A DNA stretch of 64,000 nt. Origin: Daphnia pulex. Lineage: Eukaryota > Arthropoda > Branchiopoda > Diplostraca > Daphniidae. The notes under the pieces were generated by a model that saw nothing but the letters and a program-made list of their open reading frames with translations, ran no database searches and was not told the DNA's origin. The translations under genes were made by a program, and so were the position numbers. The stretch's first letter is position 1; every line of letters starts with the position of its first letter. The DNA lies in contig NC_060028.1 of the NCBI RefSeq assembly GCF_021134715.1, positions 1,014,501-1,078,500 on the forward strand, given 5' to 3'. This document shows positions 57,676 through 64,000 of the stretch, piece by piece.

Positions 57676-60391
57676 GATTCAATTTCTCCTCACAAGCATT
57701 TCAACTCTACACATCTATACATTTCAAAATAATCTACGAAATAATACAATCAAATACAAGGCCTATTATTTATTACTAAATTTATGAAATTAATCGATTG
57801 GAAAAAACCCAATCGCTCGGAAGATTGAGTCTATCCAGCATCAAAGTTGAGTGTAGTTTCATTATCGGCCTTGTATATATATAATACAGGGTGATGCTGG
57901 GTGGGGGATATATATATGTCCGTGACGAAAGCGGTTGGCCACACGACCGTCGCTGGGCTTTCCGATCCGCCTGTCAACGCCACACACACACACAGCCCAG
58001 CCCAGTACACAACCCTGTCTATATATTCTTTTTTTGGGTAGAAATGTGTGTTGGCAGTCCAGCATAGCAGCAGCCAAAAAGGAACTCGTCTCTCTATATA
58101 TTTCTTGCTGATGCAGCTCCTCTTTATTATATATTCTTTTTTTTTTTAGTTTTTATTCTCTAGTATATTTTTCTGTATGGATATGATAACAAACGAGCTG
58201 CTGTGCCGTTGTTTGGCTCAACCCCCCCACAGCATAGTGGAGAGAGACTGTGGGAGGAGGACGCCCTCCGTCATGTTTTTGGCTCGTGGATCGACCCCTA
58301 ATATATTATACACATCTTTTTCTTTTCTTTTCTTTTCTTTCTTTAGGTTGGAGAGAGAGAGAGATATTTTTCTATAGGCTGTGCTGGCCATCACGTCCAG
58401 GAGCCCAAGCCAAAAAAGGATCCACCACCCTACCATCACCCTTCGGCCGATGATGATGACCAGCAGCAGTCAAAGAGGGTCATCGATATCATCCATATAA
58501 GACAAGTCCCAAAAGGGGGGGGAAAGAAATAAAAAAAGACAAATCACAGCATCTATTGTAGAGATCGTACAGCCTCCTTTGATAATAATAATATCGACGA
58601 AAAGAATTTGATCGGCTGCTCCTGTGACTGAAAAGTAGGCTGAGCTTCTTCTCTCCATCATTAATACGTCATCGCACACCGCAGAAACATGTATAACAAA
58701 ACAACACAAAACATACATTTGATGGCATTTAGATTTGATCACCATAAAAGCTACTGTATAGCTACAACCCAAAAATATAATCTGCATAGATAGATGAATT
58801 TAGAAAAGGCCCCCCTTATGTTTTTGATGTGTGCTGGATATATCCACACACATCCATCAGCGGCTGTGGCTGGGCTGGAAGCAGGTAGTATATATATCCA
58901 TCCAGCCACTGTGTGTAGCTACTGCGCATATCTTCCTGTGGGCTACTGCGTGGCTGGCCATTAGCATAAGATGATGCGGTATATACATCTACAGAAATAT
59001 GTGCGTCCGATGAAACGAATGAATGTTGAAAAGAGAAGTTGAGATGATGATGATGAAAACCGTATCAGTCCAAGAATGTGCCGCTTTTTCTTTTCAACAT
59101 ATAGGCGGCCGGCAAAGACATGAAGGATCGACTTGTTTTTCTACAGCACACACACACAAAAAGATGTATATAATTATATGCAATTACCAGACATGTATTT
59201 TCGATTGACTCGAATCGCTGCTCCATATTTTTGATATTATTTCCTATTATGATTTGCGAAAGCTATATAACAGTAGTTTCCATCGTCCGTCTTATTCCGA
59301 CTGTCACGAGAGCTATATGCTAGCCGGGCGCGCATCAAACCGGCAACCAACATCATTGTTGTTGTTGTTGTTGCTCGGCTCGAGCCCAAAAAGCCTTTCA
59401 TCCTCCTATACCCCAAGAAGAAGTAGAAGAAGAAGAGGGCTAGTCTTGTGTGTAGCGTGTGTGCCAATCAAATATATGCGCATTTTTGATGCGGGAATTA
59501 TACACGCTCTAGACCGTATAGAGAGAGTCTACATACTATACAGCAGCAACAGTATACTATATAATATAGGCTCTATATCTCTCTATATATTTAACGAAAT
59601 GATTTCAACTTGAAATGTTGTAGAATTCTTTTTTGTATTTCGCGGGAGTTTGACAATTGAATTTAGCGCGCGCGTCAATTTCAAAAAATGGAAAAAAAGG
59701 TTCCATGTCTCACCCTCCTAGCTCCTAGCTCCTTGAACACATGAAATAAATTTGAAAGCATTCGACACATATTCAACGAACCGTCCATAGTCCATAGACA
59801 GACCGCAGCGCAATGGTATCAGCACCATGTGTGTCTACACACATCTCATATTCAATAGTTGTATGTATAAATCTTTTAGATTGCAACAACCACCGTCATT
59901 TTCTTTCTGGAATATGAAAGTGTTGTACAATACAATAGAAAAAAAGTGCTGAAATGTGTTAGTGTATTAAACAAATAACACGTCGAGAGATATTGCATTG
60001 TAGAGAGCAGCTCAAATACAATCAGAATAAGAAATAAAAAAAGGTTTTTTTCTGGGGGGGAGATGTATCGACGCTGCTGTGAGTAGGCGTCGTCGTCGTA
60101 TTCTCTGCAAAGTTCACCAGAGTGAAGAGATGGGGAACGATCGACGTCGATGTATCTAAAGGTCTTAAAGGATGCGCCAGCAGAAAAGAAAAGAAAAGAA
60201 GGAAGAAGGAAGGAAAAAGGGGTCGACGTCGTCGAATATAAAATAAGAAACATTTGCAATTCAAATGAGAATGAAGCCCAGCAACGAGTCATCGCGTCTC
60301 TCTCTCCACCCTTCTCTCCTATTTCTAGACGTCGTCGTCTCCAACATTTTTCGTCTATACACGAGCCGTCGCTTCCGATCTATACATCCAA

Positions 60392-60443
60392 GGCGCGCCA
60401 AACTAAAAAAAACTAAATTTAGAACTTTTAAATTTGGCGCGCC
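60392..60443. promoter_or_regulatory. Two inverted E2F-type sites
   Basis: GGCGCGCCAAA at 60392-60402 and TTTGGCGCGCC at 60433-60443 form an 11-base inverted repeat around an AT-rich loop. Each contains TTTGGCGC, the E2F/DP consensus. Confidence 0.5.
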
Positions 60444-62844
60444 ATTTTTATTTTCTTTTTCAGCGCGGGAATTTCGAAAAATAAAAAAAGATTCATTTAT
60501 TTTTTCATGCGCAGAGTCTAACGGATCGATATTACATTCAGCCGCATAATATGTAACAATGTCTAATCATATCACAAAGAGAATATAGTAGAATAATAAA
60601 AAGATGATAGATCGACGACATTTGATGACGCGGCTGTTGCTGAGCTCGCGCGCGGGGGAGATAAGAAAATCAGAACAATCAAATCACATACACAAAAGAG
60701 AAAGAAAGAGAAAATAGATACAAAGATGTGTGAATTAATCGAAAATTAAGGACTTTCCAATGCGTCTAAACGGCACGTTCTATAGTCTACACAATAACCA
60801 AACGATTGAAATCTGCTTTTGATTTTTCGCTGAATGTTCATAATAAAACGATTGAATAACTTGCTTTTGTGATATCAATGAAAAGCTGCTGGCCATCTGT
60901 CGCTGCCTTCGCCCCCACTGTGTCGCCTATAACTGCCAGTAACCGCGGTGTCTATTTCACCATGCAGCTATAATGCTATATAGAGATTGACACTTTTATA
61001 TAAATAGGCTGTTTATAGATGGTCGCCATTTTGCCAATAGCCATCATCGAAAGTCGAATTTCAAAATTGCGCGCGAATTAGTTCATTTTCATCTTATAGG
61101 ACTATTACATCTAAATGTACAGGAGAAAAAAAAAGACGAGCTGGGAAATGGTTTTTCGACGCTGCCGACGCTATAAAAGAAGAATAAAGAAAGAAAAAAG
61201 AGATTTATCACCAGCGATCGCTTTCATCTCGCCCTTCAATCTTTTGATACATTTTTTGGTTCCCTATATTCGTTGCAGTAGTTGTATAGGCCATAGAAAA
61301 AGAAAGAGAGGGTCTAAGGATAGAATGTATACAATGGCAAATTTACTCCCCCTCCTCCCCATTAGCCCTCAGAGCGTCTATCCACCCCCCTGCTGACGCC
61401 CGCCCCGTGACTGCGGTTTTTCCACCCGTCGACACGGCGTCAGTCAGGCAGCCAACAGCCAATTCAACACCCCCAAACACCCAAAACGACTTTTCACATA
61501 TAGACAAATCTGTATTACATTCCGTGTTGTAGAAAATACAGACAAAATCTTGTGTAGATTATTCATTTAAACATGACTAAGATATTAGACCTGTTGATGT
61601 CATTGATAACATAGGTAGGATAGGAAATTCAGGATGGACACAACATGTTTTGAGCCAACGAAATAAAAGGACAAACATCTCCAGTGGCGCCAGTTTCAAA
61701 TAACCCAAATGGTCACACAATCAAAACCCAACAACGAACCAAGGAAAATAGAAATCCGTGAGAAAGTTGTAATAACAATTGATATAATAATGCTCTATTC
61801 TATTCTATATGATGTTTGATGATGAAATAGGCAACTACTGCTGTACTGTGTACACAAGGAAATAAACAAGGATCTAATATACACACAAGTTCGATTCTAC
61901 TGTTTGGGCTGGTGGATGGTGGCTGCCGGGGGGGGTGTCGAATAGATTGACAGTTTTAAAGGTGACGCATCATCACATTGGGTAGGGTAGGGGGCGGTTG
62001 TGATAATAGGACACAAATACGAACGGACCGTGTTGTCATTTCAATCATTTCACGCTCCAACGGATTTCCAACGCCCCCCTCTACCACCACCAGCCACCAA
62101 CGCCACCCACACACTTTGATTGTTGTTTTGATCTGCCCAGCAAAGTATCAGAGATGCATTTAAATTCTGCACACAGCAGTTGGAAATAAATAGAAATCAA
62201 AATCTAGCCTAGCCTACACACACACATAGAGGAGGAGGAGGAGGAGCTGGTCTAGGTTCTTATTGGCCAGTTTCCCGGCCCGTGTGTGTGTGTCTTATAT
62301 CTCCCCCCCACCCGCCGCTTTGGCATTTCCGCGCATAATAGACGCAGCAGCATGCACACATATAGGAGCTTAGAAATATATGTATTCAGCGGGAAAATGT
62401 CTAGAAGATGGTGGCGGCCATCTTGGCTCACACGAACTCGGCGTGAGCTGTGCTGCTAGAGGCATTCACGCTGAGATCTCACGTCTCTCAGCTGCTAGGG
62501 CACCACACGGTCGCCATGGTAACCTCTAGCTACATATCAATGCTGCACGCACACACACACAAAAGAGATAGATATGAAAGGGGGGGTTGGACTGAGCTGC
62601 GGCTGCTCCTGCGCGTGACTCCCGCACGCATCTCATTGCCCCCCCCCCCCCATGATACATCGAAATGATACACACACACACACACCGCCCATTTTTCCCC
62701 CCACCCCCCACCCATGTTGTATGAGAAAGGGTGGAGTGTGTATGAATGCAGGAAGGCCGAGGCTTTGGGGAACAACTCACGGTGGGCGTGACTAAATCTT
62801 TTTGTTTTTTCTAGATCGATTTGAAATTTTCCAAAAATAATTAT

Positions 62845-62856
62845 TTTGGCGCCAAA
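62845..62856. promoter_or_regulatory. Palindromic E2F-type site
   Basis: TTTGGCGCCAAA, a perfect palindrome carrying the E2F consensus on both strands. Confidence 0.45.
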
Positions 62857-64000
62857 TTCAAAAAATTATTCCACAAAATCACTGACAGATGCGACAGTCA
62901 ATCAAGTCTTGGGTCGTCTAAATTCCGTTGTACACCAAATGGAATTCCAAATTGTTTTATTTGAAATTAGCAGAAAAATTGGTGTGACGAGTTGTAAAAC
63001 TGAGAGAGCTGTGGATGCTGGCGGTTCACGATTAGAGCAATGACTGGCGACGTCGGTCGAGTCGCCCTCCTCCTTTTATACATATGGCCGTCGTCTAGAA
63101 TAGAATATACTCGACTCATTAGCATACCGCACTAATATATACCAGGCCAGCATCGCAAATCGGGACTATGTGAGAGAGAGAGGGGGGGTTTATAAATAAA
63201 AATAAATGTAATATAAATACATATATAGCTGCTATAGACTATATAGCAGCAGCGATAGTAGAGAATAATAATCGAATAGACGACGAGAGCGGGACATCCA
63301 TAGTAGATGAGGTGGGGCCCCTGCGTATAGCACAACCACGGGCAGACATATATAATCGAAGCCCATCATATTCATTTATTCACCATTTATACAAGCTTGC
63401 AGCTATAGCTGGATATGTAACATTCATGCGACCTTGGCAGTAGTAGACGATTCGATATATCGACCAACAACAACAATTGATATTCCGTCTACGTTTATAC
63501 ATAGGAGAAGAGGCCAGCAAAGAAGAAGAGGACCAAAGCACATGTATTATGGAACACACACACACACTACTATAGCTATACTAGATGGTCTGGGTTGTGA
63601 TGATGATGTGTGACATCACACAGCCCAAGAGTTCATTTGCCTTGCTGATTTGTTAGATATATTATTATAGCCGGGGTTGTTGCTACTACTATACTAGCTG
63701 GCCCTGATGAAATATGTATCACGCCACCATGTGCGCAATCAGTTGAGGGGGGGGGAGGACGACTTTTGCTCGCGCCATTACATCAATAGACGACCAAGTT
63801 CAAGGCCGTTGTATAATACATCTCGCCCATGATTTATTTATAAATTTTAAAATCTCAGCCAACATTCGGCGATGGCCTACATTTCGAGTTATTGGCCGAT
63901 TCAAATGCTGATGAGAATTGTGTGTGTAGATGTACGTACACGTCACATCATTTCGAATGCGGAATAATTTCCAGTCCAGTTATAGACATCCCAACAGGTG

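Larger units (their letters stand above)
55928..64000. other. Gene-free, microsatellite-rich region
   Basis: I find no gene in 8 kb, unlike the dense 36-56 kb part. The stretch has many simple repeats: CA/TA runs near 57470, CA near 57980, TTTTC near 58320, GA near 58350, TTG near 59350, CA and C runs near 62540-62710, GA and G runs near 63170. Open frames are short and follow these repeats. It could be a distal regulatory region or an intron of a gene lying mostly outside the window. Confidence 0.6.

Noticed and set aside
62526-62780. Cysteine-rich minus-strand open frames
   Set aside because: They are translations of CA and C/G runs, not genes.

Overview
The window looks like nuclear DNA of an arthropod, most likely a cladoceran crustacean such as Daphnia. 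The genes are cut by many short GT-AG introns (often 50-110 bp). Several genes have a TATAAA box about 30 bases before a TCAGT-like initiator. The gene set also fits: Rebers-Riddiford cuticle proteins, a divergent ionotropic receptor, a peroxinectin-type heme peroxidase and tyrosine-rich repeat proteins. No tool was run, so species and family names rest on recognising the translations.

Layout. 1-1.86 kb: an RR-1 cuticle protein gene that is frameshifted here. 2.0-17.1 kb: a tandem segmental duplication. Its module runs tRNA-Cys 3' end, heme peroxidase, ionotropic receptor (IR), FBXO21-like F-box gene. It appears as two near-complete copies plus the start of a third. The only complete peroxidase (14 exons) and both F-box genes (8 exons and 7 exons) lie here; all IR pieces in this part are broken. 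18.2-22.8 kb: three small secreted-peptide genes, two of them a convergent pair of six-cysteine peptides. 23.8-24.1 kb: two opposed tRNA-like relics. 27.2-28.3 kb: an RR-2 cuticle protein. 30.5-32.8 kb: a triplicated promoter-like repeat followed by two decayed tyrosine-rich genes. 33.3-34.2 kb: two non-autonomous DNA elements, one with piggyBac hallmarks and one a large fold-back.

36.7-56 kb is the gene-dense part: a 1020-aa DUF4470/MYND protein (-), an intact 9-exon IR (+), two tandem Xaa-Pro aminopeptidase (aminopeptidase P) genes (-) sharing a near-identical central block that suggests gene conversion, a short DFFA/ICAD-like protein (+), and UTP11 (-). The last two are convergent, with stop codons 25 bases apart. 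56-64 kb holds no gene I can support, but it is rich in microsatellites, has a dense TAGGAGCC cluster and contains E2F-type palindromes.

Functionally the window is a mix: cuticle building, immunity or oxidative crosslinking, chemosensation, ubiquitin ligase adaptors, peptide processing, apoptosis and ribosome biogenesis. The strongest leads are the six-cysteine peptide family, the repeated four-part module, the aminopeptidase conversion tract, the paired CTCF-like sites upstream of two minus-strand genes, and the TAGGAGCC cluster. I saw no rRNA, CRISPR array, or LTR or virus-like element.
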